This document shows, piece after piece, positions 42,827-51,974 of a stretch of DNA of 64,000 bases (positions are counted from its first letter, which is position 1; the number at the start of each line of letters is the position of its first letter). The stretch spans positions 115,507-179,506 of the forward strand of contig NZ_JXKM01000007.1 of assembly GCF_001885905.1 (NCBI RefSeq), given 5' to 3'. A model generated the notes under the pieces. The model saw only the letters and a program-made list of their open reading frames with translations, did not search any database and had not been told where the DNA came from. The translations under genes were made by a program, and so were the position numbers. The DNA comes from Enterococcus devriesei (lineage in GTDB: Bacteria > Bacillota > Bacilli > Lactobacillales > Enterococcaceae).

Positions 42827-44395
42827 CTACTCCCACTCCACTGTTGCTGGTGGCTTAGATGTAATATCATACACGATCCGATTGACATGAGCGACCTCAT
42901 TGACGATCCGAACGGAGATCTTTTGCAAGACATCCCACGGGATACGAGCAAAGTCAGCAGTCATGCCATCGATTGAGGTAACGGCACGAATACCGACTGT
43001 GTAGTCGTAAGTACGGCCATCGCCCATCACGCCGACGGAACGAATGCCGGGTAGGACAGTGAAGTATTGCCAGATGTCGCGGTCAAGACCGGCGTTGGCG
43101 ATTTCTTCGCGCAAGATCGCGTCTGATTCACGGACGATCTCTAGTTTTTCTTCAGTGATTTCACCAATGACACGAATTCCTAGACCTGGTCCTGGGAATG
43201 GTTGGCGCCAGACGATAGAGTCAGGCATGCCAAGTTGTGTTCCTAGCTCGCGAACTTCGTCTTTGAATAAGGTATTTAGTGGTTCGATTAATTCGAACTG
43301 CATATCTTCCGGTAAGCCACCCACGTTATGGTGAGATTTGATGGTTTGAGCAGTTTCAGTTCCTGACTCGATTACGTCAGTATATAAGGTACCTTGGGCT
43401 AAGAAAGAAATGCCTTCTTTACCAGCCAGTTTGGTTGCTTCGTCATCGAATAAGTAAACGAATTCGTTTCCGATGATTTTGCGTTTTTTCTCTGGGTCAG
43501 AAACGCCGGCTAATTTAGTTAAGAAACGGTCGCGAGCGTCGACTTTGATGATGTTTAGGCCAAATTTTCCGCCTAATGCGTCCATTACTTGTTGGCCTTC
43601 GTCTTTACGTAATAGGCCATGGTCCACGAAGATCGAAGTTAATTGGTCACCAATGGCTTTTTGTAAAAGCACACCTACGACTGATGAATCCACACCGCCG
43701 GATAGGCCAAGTAAGACTTTTTTGTCGCCGACTTGTTCACGGATTCTTGCGACTTGCATATCGATGAAGTTATCCATCGTCCAGTCGCCTTTACATTGAC
43801 AAACGTCAATGGCAAAGTGACGTAGCAATTCGTTGCCGTATTCTGAATGGCGAACTTCTGCGTGGAATTGGATACCATAGATGTTGCTGTTTTTGTTTTG
43901 GATCGCTGCGATTGGGCAATCTTTGCTGGTGCCGACTTTTTCGAAGCCTTCAGGCACTTGTGTGACTAAATCACCGTGGCTCATCAAAACGGTTTGTTCT
44001 TTTGGTGTACCGGCAAATAGCACGGCATCATCAGAAACGATTTCTAAGGTTGCTTGTCCGTATTCACGGTTTTTAGCTGGTTCAACTTTTCCGCCTAAGT
44101 TATACGTAATTAGCTGCATTCCATAACAGATACCTAAGATTGGAATACCTAGTTCAAAGATTTTAGGATCAATGGAGAAGGCTCCTTCATCATACACACT
44201 GTTTGGTCCGCCGGAAAGGATGATTCCTTTAGGATTGATGGCTTTGACTTCTTCAGCAGTGATTCGGTGGCTCATAAGCTCTGAAAAAACACCGAATTCA
44301 CGAATACGACGAGTGATTAATTGGTTATACTGACTACCATAATCAAGTACGATAATTTTTTCTACGTTGGTCATTTCGGTAGAAACGTTGGTCAC
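42827..44395 (-). CDS. guaA: GMP synthase (glutamine-hydrolysing)
   Basis: A 522-residue enzyme making GMP from XMP. It has an N-terminal glutamine amidotransferase with Cys90 in GICYGMQ and His in [11 protein letters not shown], an ATP pyrophosphatase with P-loop [10 protein letters not shown], and a C-terminal dimerisation domain ending PPATVEWE. The GTG at 44395 is 8 nt after AAAGGGG; an internal ATG seven codons on is possible. The conjugative element inserted at its last codons but the protein stays full length. It is leftward, after coaA. Confidence 0.97.
   Translation of the reverse strand: MTNVSTEMTNVEKIIVLDYGSQYNQLITRRIREFGVFSELMSHRITAEEVKAINPKGIILSGGPNSVYDEGAFSIDPKIFELGIPILGICYGMQLITYNLGGKVEPAKNREYGQATLEIVSDDAVLFAGTPKEQTVLMSHGDLVTQVPEGFEKVGTSKDCPIAAIQNKNSNIYGIQFHAEVRHSEYGNELLRHFAIDVCQCKGDWTMDNFIDMQVARIREQVGDKKVLLGLSGGVDSSVVGVLLQKAIGDQLTSIFVDHGLLRKDEGQQVMDALGGKFGLNIIKVDARDRFLTKLAGVSDPEKKRKIIGNEFVYLFDDEATKLAGKEGISFLAQGTLYTDVIESGTETAQTIKSHHNVGGLPEDMQFELIEPLNTLFKDEVRELGTQLGMPDSIVWRQPFPGPGLGIRVIGEITEEKLEIVRESDAILREEIANAGLDRDIWQYFTVLPGIRSVGVMGDGRTYDYTVGIRAVTSIDGMTADFARIPWDVLQKISVRIVNEVAHVNRIVYDITSKPPATVEWE
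42828..42838. other. attR, right attachment repeat
   Basis: TACTCCCACTC; on the minus strand it is the last codons of guaA (GAG TGG GAG, then TA of the stop). It differs from attL by one wobble base (GAG versus GAA), so both read E-W-E-stop. Confidence 0.85.
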
Positions 44396-44450
44396 AATTA
44401 TTACCCCTTTTCAAGTTTTATTATAAAAGAAAGCAAGCTTTCTTTATAAG

Positions 44451-45374
44451 CTAGTATTTACGCAAATAGATCTCATCAATGATGTGATGTTTTGCCTTGT
44501 GCAAGATAATATCAGCTCGGCCACGAGTTGGCAAGATGTACTCTTCCAAATTCTTCAAGTTGACATTTTTCCAAACATCTTCTGCCATCGTTAGTGCTGT
44601 TTGGCGATCACCAATGGCATATTGATAGTAATAGTTTTCTGGTTTTTTAAAGGCTGTATCCAGCAAGGACTCGAAGCGTTCCAAGTACCAGCGTTCGATC
44701 ATTTTAGGCTCCGCGTCAACAAAGATCGATAAATCGAAAAAGTCGCTGACGTAGATTTGCTGGTTGGCTGGCAACTGCAAAGTATTGATCCCTTCCACAA
44801 TTAAAATATCAGGAGAATCGATCGTCTCGAATTCACCGTCAACGATGTCATACACATCATGGGAATATTTTGGGATGGGAATATTTTCTTTACCAGATTT
44901 GACTTCATTTAAGACGTCGATCAATTTTTCCATATCATAACTTTCTGGAAAACCTTTGCGGTCCATAATGCCGCGTTTTTCTAACACGGCGTTAGGGTAC
45001 AAGAAACCATCGGTGGTGATCAGTTGAACGGTTTGGTGTTTGAACAAGCGGTCCAACAAGGTCTGCAATAAACGGGCAGTGGTGCTTTTGCCAACCGCCA
45101 CACTACCGGCGATGCCGATAATAAAGGGCGGCATTTTTACATAGCGATGTAAAAATAGGCCTTTGCTTAGTGTCAGCGATTCAAAATCCTTCATATACAA
45201 ATGGATCAGGTGACACAAAGGTACATAAACGTCCTCCACGTCTTTCATGGAGATACGGTCATTCAAACTTTTGATACTGTCTAACTCAGCTTGGGTTAGT
45301 GGCGTATTCCCAGGTGTATAAAAATCTTGCCAATCATCCCGGGCGATCCGATAATAGTTCCCTCTTTCGTTCAT
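44451..45374 (-). CDS. coaA: pantothenate kinase, type I
   Basis: A 307-residue CoaA: starts MNERGNYYRIARDDWQDFY, P-loop GIAGSVAVGKSTTAR (about residue 85-99), LITTDGFLYPNAVLEKRG and the C-terminal ILHKAKHH. It performs the first step of coenzyme A synthesis. It lies 55 bp upstream of guaA on the same strand and may be co-transcribed. It has normal length. Confidence 0.96.
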   Translation of the reverse strand: MNERGNYYRIARDDWQDFYTPGNTPLTQAELDSIKSLNDRISMKDVEDVYVPLCHLIHLYMKDFESLTLSKGLFLHRYVKMPPFIIGIAGSVAVGKSTTARLLQTLLDRLFKHQTVQLITTDGFLYPNAVLEKRGIMDRKGFPESYDMEKLIDVLNEVKSGKENIPIPKYSHDVYDIVDGEFETIDSPDILIVEGINTLQLPANQQIYVSDFFDLSIFVDAEPKMIERWYLERFESLLDTAFKKPENYYYQYAIGDRQTALTMAEDVWKNVNLKNLEEYILPTRGRADIILHKAKHHIIDEIYLRKY

Positions 45375-45822
45375 AACGGTCTCCTTATTTATCTTAAGGT
45401 ATGGATGCCGCAGCTCAGCTTTTTATTCTAGCTGATCCTACAAGCAAAACGCTTTTAAAGGAAAGAATTCCCAAAAAAATTGCAGGATAGAATGGATCGC
45501 TGACATCCGTTAATAGCTGGGCTTATTCTAACATAAAAACGCGATAGATAGCGCTCCTTAACGAATAAATCCGAATAATTTCAGCTATAAGAAAGGTTAT
45601 ACGTCATTTTAGCCGAAAAAAACAGTTAAAAGCTATCGGAATGATAGGAGTTTCATTTGTTTCTTAGATTTGAAAACAGACACCACCAGTCAACCAATGG
45701 AGAACGAATTTGTTTCACGCTATTTATCAGATTAATTTCATCGTTTCATGCTATGATAAGGAAGAAGTTTTATCAAAGAATAGTTGTTTTAACTTACATT
45801 AAAAACAAAAGGAGTGCGAACT
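45375..45822. other. divergent intergenic region without a supported gene
   Basis: About 450 bp between divergent genes; it must hold promoters for coaA and the hydrolase. A possible 84-codon frame at 45657-45911 overlaps the hydrolase and lacks a ribosome site or family match, so I do not call it. Confidence 0.3.
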
Positions 45823-46404
45823 ATGAAAAAAATCGTTTTATTTGGCGACAGCTTGTTGACTGGTGTGATGAATGGCGAGACCAGCGATATTTTAGCTACG
45901 TACATCATTGATGAATTAACAGAGATGGATTTCCCCGGCTATAGGTTAGTAAAATTAGGCAAACGCGGTGAATCTTCGTCGGATGGCTTAGCTCGTATCA
46001 ATGAAGCCGTGGAAGCAGAAGGCGACTTTGTGGTTATTTCTTTTGGAACCAATGATTCCTTGAAACAAAAAAATCCCGTTGATGTTTTCGGAGACAATAT
46101 CGAAGAAATGCTAGAATCTTTTGATGCGTCAAAAGTGATCTTACTGACTACTGGCTACATCAATACCGAAATCATGACCGCAGGGAATAATGAACGGCAG
46201 CAGCTTTATGCTGAAAAAGCGAAACAAATCGCTGAAAAAGTTGGAGTAAATGTGATTGATCTCTACCATCATATGACCGTTTATCCAAAACCCAATGAAT
46301 TCGTCCAAAAATTTGATGGCATCCATCCTTCCGAGGAAGGCTATCATTTCTTAGGCGCGTTGATCGCCCGTGATATCAAAGAAAAATTATTAGCAGAAGG
46401 GTAA
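45823..46404 (+). CDS. SGNH/GDSL-family hydrolase
   Basis: A 193-residue esterase/lipase-like protein. Block I is LFGDSLLTG (nucleophile Ser), block II around KLGKRGESSSDG, block III SFGTNDS and block V DGIHPSEEGYHFLG (catalytic Asp-His). No signal peptide, so it is intracellular. The ATG at 45823 has GGAG 8 nt upstream. The next gene starts 4 bp after its stop, so both are in one operon. The substrate is unknown. Confidence 0.9.
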   Translation: MKKIVLFGDSLLTGVMNGETSDILATYIIDELTEMDFPGYRLVKLGKRGESSSDGLARINEAVEAEGDFVVISFGTNDSLKQKNPVDVFGDNIEEMLESFDASKVILLTTGYINTEIMTAGNNERQQLYAEKAKQIAEKVGVNVIDLYHHMTVYPKPNEFVQKFDGIHPSEEGYHFLGALIARDIKEKLLAEG

Positions 46405-46408
46405 GAGC

Positions 46409-47008
46409 ATGGCAAATCATTATTATTCAGAAAATCCGGAGACGGCCCACGATTTACACCAATGGTCGTTTGAATTAGCCGGAAAGAATTTTCACTTTGT
46501 GACCGATAGCGGCGTCTTTTCTCGTGATACGGTAGACTATGGTTCCCGCGTCTTGATTGAGCATTTTACAGCGGCTGATCTACCAGCAGGCACCTTGTTA
46601 GATGTTGGCTGTGGGTATGGTCCAATCGGTTTAGCGCTAGCTTACCAAACGCAGCGTCCTGTAGAAATGATCGATGTGAACAATCGTGCGGTGGAGTTGG
46701 CACAGAAAAACGCGAAGCATAATGGCATCGAGGCGGATATCCACCAGTCGAATATTTACGAGACCTTGCATCAAAAAGAGTACGCGGCAATCATCAGCAA
46801 CCCACCGATTCGAGCTGGAAAAAAAGTTGTCCATCAAATTTTAAGCGATGCGGAACCCTTATTAAAAGTTGGTGGCAGCTTGACCATTGTGATCCAAAAG
46901 AAACAAGGCGCTCCTAGCGCGAAAAGCAAAATGGAAGAAGTCTTTGGCAATGCCGAGATCGTGGCAAAAGACAAAGGTTACTATATCATTCGTAGTGTGA
47001 AGGAATAA
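46409..47008 (+). CDS. RsmC-like class I methyltransferase
   Basis: A 199-residue SAM-dependent methyltransferase with motif I LLDVGCGYGPIGLAL and the N6/N2-type motif NPPIRAGK, typical of the RsmC/RlmG group that makes m2G in 16S or 23S rRNA. It carries a single domain, as usual in Firmicutes. The exact target base is not visible. It is coupled to the hydrolase gene and followed by a terminator. Confidence 0.88.
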   Translation: MANHYYSENPETAHDLHQWSFELAGKNFHFVTDSGVFSRDTVDYGSRVLIEHFTAADLPAGTLLDVGCGYGPIGLALAYQTQRPVEMIDVNNRAVELAQKNAKHNGIEADIHQSNIYETLHQKEYAAIISNPPIRAGKKVVHQILSDAEPLLKVGGSLTIVIQKKQGAPSAKSKMEEVFGNAEIVAKDKGYYIIRSVKE

Positions 47009-47011
47009 CTA

Positions 47012-47051
47012 AATCCTGTAAGCAGCTATAGTGTGCTTACAGGATTTTTTT
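47012..47051 (+). terminator. terminator
   Basis: AATCCTGTAAGCA and TGCTTACAGGATT form a perfect 13-bp stem followed by T6. Confidence 0.9.
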
Positions 47052-47199
47052 ACGAAATGAACGTTTAGCAGGCTGCTTACTGTAAAAGAAAGCTTGGCTG
47101 ATGAGCAGTTTTTTCATCATACAATTGTCGTTAGTAAAAAATGGAAAAGGCTTGCAGAAATGATCAGAGACAAGCTATAATCACATTGACTCATGTTTT

Positions 47200-47211
47200 T
47201 CACAAATGTGA
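47200..47211. promoter_or_regulatory. candidate SorR operator upstream of sorR
   Basis: TCACAAATGTGA is a palindrome 17 bp before the sorR start. Close copies at 48340-48350 and 48359-48370 precede the next gene. This suggests autoregulation and control of the sorbose operon by the same protein. Confidence 0.6.
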
Positions 47212-47228
47212 TATGAAGGAGTAAACGT

Positions 47229-48182
47229 ATGCAAAAAGAAGAAGATAAATTATTGGTACGAATTGCAGAAATGTATTATCAAGAGGATAAGAATCAAAGT
47301 CAGATTTCAAAGGAATTAAATATCCACCGCAGTACCATCAGCAGATTGTTGAAACGTTCGCGAAATGAAGGAATCGTCAATATCTCTATCAATTATGACA
47401 AAGCCGGAACCTACAGCATTGAAAAAGAGCTACAGGAAAAATTTAATTTAAAAAAAGCGATCATTGTTCAGGCTGGGGCTGATTTAAGCCGCACCCAAAA
47501 GGACAAGCTATTGGCTCAAGGAGTCGGTGAATATTTAACCGAGATCATCAAGGACAATATGATCTTTGGCTTTTCGTGGGGAGAGACCATGTCGGCGATT
47601 CCTGAAGGCTTGACTGATTATGATGTGAAGAATATTTTATGTGTCCCGATGATCGGTGGGCCATCTGGTCGTTTAATCAGTGATTATCACGTCAATACGA
47701 TTACCTATGAGGCATCGAAGAAATTAAATGGCCGGGCTTTATTGATCGATTCGCCGGCTTTCCCAGAAACGGTTGCGCTAAAAAAAGCCTTGATGGAAAA
47801 TGAGTTCAATCAAGAGCTGATTGACTATTGGCGGAAGATCGATATTGCGATTTTAGGGATCGGCTCACCAACTTTGAAAGCTAGCGAGAGTTGGAAGCAA
47901 TTCTATGGCGAAGACGTGTTGGCTTATTTAGAAGGGAAAAAAGTTGTCGGCGACGTGGTCTCACGTTTTTATAATATCGAGGGTGAGCATATCGACAATA
48001 CGTTGGATGACCGTTTGATCGGGATCGATATCGCTGATTTGAAACGGACGCCGTACCGGATCGGTGTGGCGGAAGCGGTGGATAAAGCGGATGCTATTGC
48101 TAGTGCTTTGAAGGGCCGCTACATCAATGTCTTAGTCACAACTGAAGAAACAGCAGAAGAAGTGTTGAAGCGTTCGGTTTAA
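47229..48182 (+). CDS. sorR: SorC/DeoR-family sugar-binding regulator of sorbose genes
   Basis: A 317-residue protein: an N-terminal helix-turn-helix (about 18-45; NQSQISKELNIHRSTISRLL) and a large C-terminal sugar-binding domain with the SorC-family pattern GFSWGETM and VPMIGGPSG. It precedes and almost certainly controls the sorbose operon, sensing L-sorbose or its phosphate. The ATG follows GAAGGAG. The symbol follows Lactobacillus casei usage. Confidence 0.88.
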   Translation: MQKEEDKLLVRIAEMYYQEDKNQSQISKELNIHRSTISRLLKRSRNEGIVNISINYDKAGTYSIEKELQEKFNLKKAIIVQAGADLSRTQKDKLLAQGVGEYLTEIIKDNMIFGFSWGETMSAIPEGLTDYDVKNILCVPMIGGPSGRLISDYHVNTITYEASKKLNGRALLIDSPAFPETVALKKALMENEFNQELIDYWRKIDIAILGIGSPTLKASESWKQFYGEDVLAYLEGKKVVGDVVSRFYNIEGEHIDNTLDDRLIGIDIADLKRTPYRIGVAEAVDKADAIASALKGRYINVLVTTEETAEEVLKRSV

Positions 48183-48302
48183 TTTGTTTAAAAAAGAGAT
48201 TTATTAAGTAAATAGGTATCTGAAGACAAGTATCGTGCTTGTCTTCTTTTTTTTGCGCTCTGCACTTTTGTGATTCGATTTTAAAAAAGTTGCAAAAAGT
48301 TA

Positions 48303-48370
48303 TTGACAACGTTTTCTTCCGCGGTTAATATAAAGTTACAACAAATGTTAAAAACAAATCACAAATGTTA
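48303..48370 (+). promoter_or_regulatory. sorbose operon promoter with cre and two operators
   Basis: TTGACA (48303-48308), 17 bp, TAATAT (48326-48331). A cre-like TGACAACGTTTTCT (48304-48317) overlaps the -35, so CcpA would block polymerase. ACAAATGTTAAAA is directly repeated at 48341-48353 and 48361-48373, matching the sorR operator core. Confidence 0.7.
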
Positions 48371-48385
48371 AAAGGGGCGTTAACG

Positions 48386-49186
48386 ATGAATTGGTTAGAA
48401 GTAGAAGGTAAGACAGTCATTGTCACAGGAGGTTCGTCAGGGATCGGCGCGGCGATTGTACAAGAATTATGTGAATTAGGGATCAATGTCGTAAATGCTG
48501 ATTTACGTGAAGGAGCATTCACCCATCAAAATTTATTTTTTAGTCAAACAGATGTGACTTCTCCCGAATCTGTTGAACAAACAGTCGCGGCGACGGTAGA
48601 AAAATTTCAAACGATCGATGCAGTCGTAAATAATGCGGGGGTGAATATCCCAGCGTTATTAGTAGATGAGGAAATGGCAGAAGGCGGCAAATTCCAAATC
48701 AATGAACAGATTTTCAATAAGATGATCGCGATTAATCAAAAGGGTGTTTATCTGATGGGGCAAGCAGTTGGACGTGTCATGGTGGAACAAGGCTACGGCG
48801 TGATTATCAATATGTCTTCAGAATGCGGCTTGGAAGGATCAGAAGGGCAAAGTGTTTATGCAGCGACCAAAGCGGCGGTTAACAGCTTCACGCGTTCATG
48901 GGCGAAAGAACTTGGTAAAAAAGGTGTTCGGGTCGTAGGAATCGCACCGGGGATCATGGAAGAAACTGGATTGCGGACACCTGAATATGAAAAAGCGTTG
49001 GCATATACCCGTGGGATCTCAGTTGAACAGCTGCGAGCAGGCTATACAAATACTAAGACGATTCCATTGGGTCGTGACGGTAAATTAAGTGAAGTGGCAG
49101 ATTTAGTGGCGTACTTTGTTTCCAATCGTTCGAGCTATGTTGATGGCGTGACGTTGAATGTAGCTGGCGGGAAAACACGAGGATAG
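48386..49186 (+). CDS. sorF: sorbitol-6-phosphate 2-dehydrogenase (SDR family)
   Basis: A 266-residue short-chain dehydrogenase: cofactor motif TGGSSGIG (about 14-21), NNAG, and catalytic Ser...Tyr-x-x-x-Lys (YAATK). It resembles the sorbitol-6-phosphate dehydrogenase of sorbose operons, which converts sorbitol-6-phosphate (from SorE) to fructose-6-phosphate. The ATG at 48386 follows AAAAGGGG; longer frames start upstream of that site. It is first in the operon. Naming follows L. casei, where order is sorF-A-B-C-D-G-E. Confidence 0.88.
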   Translation: MNWLEVEGKTVIVTGGSSGIGAAIVQELCELGINVVNADLREGAFTHQNLFFSQTDVTSPESVEQTVAATVEKFQTIDAVVNNAGVNIPALLVDEEMAEGGKFQINEQIFNKMIAINQKGVYLMGQAVGRVMVEQGYGVIINMSSECGLEGSEGQSVYAATKAAVNSFTRSWAKELGKKGVRVVGIAPGIMEETGLRTPEYEKALAYTRGISVEQLRAGYTNTKTIPLGRDGKLSEVADLVAYFVSNRSSYVDGVTLNVAGGKTRG

Positions 49187-49274
49187 ATTTTTACTGCTGT
49201 TGGTTGCTTAGATCAGCCAGCAGCAGAGATATAAATAGTACGGGAAGAAACGCTAGGAAAACAAGGAGGGACTT

Positions 49275-49688
49275 ATGAACAAAGTAATTTTAGTAGCACA
49301 TGGAAAGCTGGCTCACGAGATGAAAAACTCCGCAGAAATGATCTTTGGTGCGTTGCCAGATTTTGAATCAGTGGAATTTTTAAAAGAAGAAGGCTTGGAT
49401 ACGATTCAAGAAAAAGTTTTTGGTGCGATGAAGGAAGATGCTTCTTACTTGGTGCTGACGGATTTGTTTTGCGGGACACCATATAATGCTAGCTGCGCGG
49501 TGGCGATGAAAAATCCCGAACGTGAGATTGGAATTGTTTCTGGCATGTCCTTGCCAATCGTCCTAGAGGTAGCAAGCATGTTACAAGGCAGTCGTCTGGA
49601 AGATATTGTGAATCATGTTACAAGCATTCCTTGCGATACAGTGAAAGCGTTTAATCAAGCGGTAATTGAAGAAGAGGAGGATTTTTAA
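49275..49688 (+). CDS. sorA: PTS mannose/sorbose-family EIIA
   Basis: A 137-residue EIIA of the mannose-fructose-sorbose class, with active His9 in ILVAHGKLAHE. It passes phosphate from HPr to the EIIB next door. The ribosome site ACAAGGAGGG is strong. Its stop precedes the EIIB start by 1 nt, whose GGAGG lies inside this gene's end. Confidence 0.92.
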   Translation: MNKVILVAHGKLAHEMKNSAEMIFGALPDFESVEFLKEEGLDTIQEKVFGAMKEDASYLVLTDLFCGTPYNASCAVAMKNPEREIGIVSGMSLPIVLEVASMLQGSRLEDIVNHVTSIPCDTVKAFNQAVIEEEEDF

Positions 49689-49689
49689 G

Positions 49690-50178
49690 ATGAAAATCAA
49701 TTTAGCACGGGTGGATGATCGCTTAATCCATGGACAAGTCGCAACCGTTTGGGCCAAAGAAGCCGGAGCGAAACGAATCATCGTCGTCAGCAAAGAGGTC
49801 GCCAATGATGAGATTCGTAAGACATTAGTGAAACAGGCGGCGCCGCCGGGAATCAAAGTCAATATCGTTGATCCGGAAAAAGCCGTGAAGGTTTACAACA
49901 ATCCGAAATATGCGGATGAAACAGTTTTCTATCTATTTACGAATCCGATGGAAGTGTTAGAAATGGTGCAAATGGACGTGCCAATCACTTCAATCAATAT
50001 TGGTGGGATGCAATTCAAAACTGGTCGTACGCAAATCACAAAAGCTGTCTCAGTTGATCAGACCGAAGCTGACGCGTTCCGTAAGCTAGAAGCGGCGGGA
50101 GTGGAGCTGGACCTACGGGTAATCGCAACCGATCCGAAAGGAAACTTTGAAGAAAAGCTAAAAGAAGCGGGATTCTAA
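49690..50178 (+). CDS. sorB: PTS mannose/sorbose-family EIIB
   Basis: A 162-residue EIIB with active His in VDDRLIHGQVATVW (about residue 14) and the segment SINIGGMQFKTGRTQITKAV typical of the class. It phosphorylates the sugar as it passes EIIC-EIID. The ATG at 49690 is selected by GAGGAGG; an upstream in-frame start would overlap sorA widely. Confidence 0.93.
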   Translation: MKINLARVDDRLIHGQVATVWAKEAGAKRIIVVSKEVANDEIRKTLVKQAAPPGIKVNIVDPEKAVKVYNNPKYADETVFYLFTNPMEVLEMVQMDVPITSINIGGMQFKTGRTQITKAVSVDQTEADAFRKLEAAGVELDLRVIATDPKGNFEEKLKEAGF

Positions 50179-50253
50179 AAAGGAGTCGTGGGGCTTCGAT
50201 CAGAAACGGACGAATAAGCGTTGCAGAATAAGAAATAGTAGGAGGATACAAAA

Positions 50254-51069
50254 ATGGAACTATCAGCATTACAGATTGTACTTATTTTTCTTTTTTCATG
50301 TGTATGTGGGATGGGCAGTGTGTTGGACGAATTTCAAACCCATCGACCGTTGATCGCCTGTACGATGGTAGGCTTGATTCTAGGCGATGTGCAAACGGGA
50401 ATTATTTTAGGCGGAACTTTGGAATTGATCGCTTTAGGTTGGATGAATATCGGTGCGGCCCAATCGCCGGACTCGGCCTTAGCCAGTGTGATTTCAACTA
50501 TTTTAGTTGTGGTTGGTCAACAGGATATTCAATCAGGGATCGCGATTGCTTTGCCCGTTGCGGCAGCCGGACAAGTCTTGACGGTTATTGCACGGACGAT
50601 CACTGTGGCCTTCCAGCATGCGGCAGACAAAGAAGCGGAAAAAGCTAACTTCAATAAAATTATCCTTCTGCATTTTAGTGCTTTATTTATTCAAGCCTTG
50701 CGGGTAGCGATTCCGGCGACGGTCGTAGCGGCTTTCGTCAGTGCCGAGATGGTGACACGGATGCTGGATATGATTCCAGATGTGATTACTGGTGGGTTAG
50801 CGGTAGCAGGCGGCTTTATCGTCGTTGTCGGGTACGCGATGGTCTTGAACATGATGAGTGTGGCGTACTTGATGCCATTCTTCTATCTAGGCTTTGTGAT
50901 GGGCGGTTATTTAGAGTTTAGTTTGTTGGCTTTCGGGATCATTGGTCTGATTACAGCTTTGATCTACGTACAGTTGAATCCAAATTTCTTGAAGAAAAAC
51001 GAAACTCAAGGCAATCACGTGGCGGCAGTCGTAGCTGGTGAGCTGGCTGATGATGAACTAGAAGATTAG
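50254..51069 (+). CDS. sorC: PTS mannose/sorbose-family EIIC
   Basis: A 271-residue membrane protein of the EIIC-Man/Sor class with about eight helices; family segments DEFQTHRPLIACTMVG and GGTLELIALGWMNIGAAQSPD. It has a charged C-terminal tail rich in Asp/Glu. It pairs with the EIID 11 bp downstream to form the sugar pore. Confidence 0.93.
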   Translation: MELSALQIVLIFLFSCVCGMGSVLDEFQTHRPLIACTMVGLILGDVQTGIILGGTLELIALGWMNIGAAQSPDSALASVISTILVVVGQQDIQSGIAIALPVAAAGQVLTVIARTITVAFQHAADKEAEKANFNKIILLHFSALFIQALRVAIPATVVAAFVSAEMVTRMLDMIPDVITGGLAVAGGFIVVVGYAMVLNMMSVAYLMPFFYLGFVMGGYLEFSLLAFGIIGLITALIYVQLNPNFLKKNETQGNHVAAVVAGELADDELED

Positions 51070-51080
51070 GGGGCGGAATA

Positions 51081-51944
51081 ATGGAAAATACTTCAACGAT
51101 CGAAACGAAAAAAAATATTTATACCCAATCACAATTAACGAAAAAAGATTTAATGACGACCTTTGTTTTTTCGAATTTTCAACAAGCGTCCTTTAACTAT
51201 GAACGGATTCATGCCTTAGCTTTCTGTGTGGATATGATTCCAACAATCCGTCGTGTGTATAAAACAAAAGAAGAACAGGCTGAAGCCTTGAAGCGTCATC
51301 TGACCTTCTTCAATACGACTCCGGCTGTTTGTGGTCCGGTGATTGGTGTGACGATGGCGATGGAAGAAGCGCGAGCAAGTGGTGCAGACATTGATGATGG
51401 CACGATTAACAGCTTGAAGGTCGGCTTGATGGGGCCTTTAGCTGGTGTCGGCGACCCCTTAGTTTGGGGAACATTGCGTCCGATTACGGCAGCATTAGGT
51501 GCTTCGCTGGCTTTATCGGGCAATGTGATGGGACCAATTTTATTCTTCGTAGCTTTCAATGCGATTCGTTTGGCGATGAAATGGTTTGGTTTGACCTATG
51601 GCTTCAGCAAAGGGATGGATATCGTCAAAGATCTGTCAGGCAACTTATTGCAAAAGCTGACGGAAGGCGCGACGATTCTAGGCTTGTTCATCATGGGGGT
51701 TCTAGTAACGAAATGGACAACGGTCAATATTCCACTAGTCGTTTCGAGAACACCGGGGACAGATGGCAATACAGTTGTTACGACTGTCCAAAATGTTTTA
51801 GATGATTTAGTGCCAGGCTTGCCAGCATTAGGGTTAACGCTATTGATGATGTATTTATTGAAGAAAAAAGTAAGTCCAATCGTTTTGATCTTTGTATTAT
51901 TCGCGGTTGGGATCGTTGGTTATTGGTTAGGCATTCTTGCATAA
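51081..51944 (+). CDS. sorD: PTS mannose/sorbose-family EIID
   Basis: A 287-residue EIID: signature SNFQQASFNYERIHALAF near residue 32 and LKVGLMGPLAGVGDPLVWGTLRP, then C-terminal membrane helices. With EIIC it forms the membrane channel of the sorbose PTS. It is 11 bp after the EIIC gene. EIIC/EIID pairs of this class are also receptors for class IIa bacteriocins in Man-type systems; whether this one serves so is unknown. Confidence 0.93.
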   Translation: MENTSTIETKKNIYTQSQLTKKDLMTTFVFSNFQQASFNYERIHALAFCVDMIPTIRRVYKTKEEQAEALKRHLTFFNTTPAVCGPVIGVTMAMEEARASGADIDDGTINSLKVGLMGPLAGVGDPLVWGTLRPITAALGASLALSGNVMGPILFFVAFNAIRLAMKWFGLTYGFSKGMDIVKDLSGNLLQKLTEGATILGLFIMGVLVTKWTTVNIPLVVSRTPGTDGNTVVTTVQNVLDDLVPGLPALGLTLLMMYLLKKKVSPIVLIFVLFAVGIVGYWLGILA

Positions 51945-51974
51945 AAAGTAGTAATAATTTTAGGGGGAACTGTA

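Larger units (their letters stand above)
22218..42838 (+). mobile_element. Tn5801/Tn916-type integrative conjugative element with tet(M)
   Basis: About 20.6 kb bounded by near-identical 11-bp repeats, inserted in the last codons of guaA. The gene order orf23-orf22-orf21-oriT-orf20-orf19-ardA-orf17-orf16-orf15-orf14-orf13-tet(M)-orf6-orf9-orf7-orf8 is that of Tn916. The integrase and its small partner are of the guaA-targeting Tn5801 type. Extra genes lie between the standard ones: 23246-24019, 26807-27079, 27357-28118 and 28752-29777. All conjugation genes look intact, so it is probably transferable. Base composition is more AT-rich than the flanking chromosome. Confidence 0.93.

Noticed and set aside
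45657-45911. 84-codon frame overlapping the GDSL hydrolase gene
   Set aside because: No ribosome site or family match, and it overlaps the well-supported gene at 45823.
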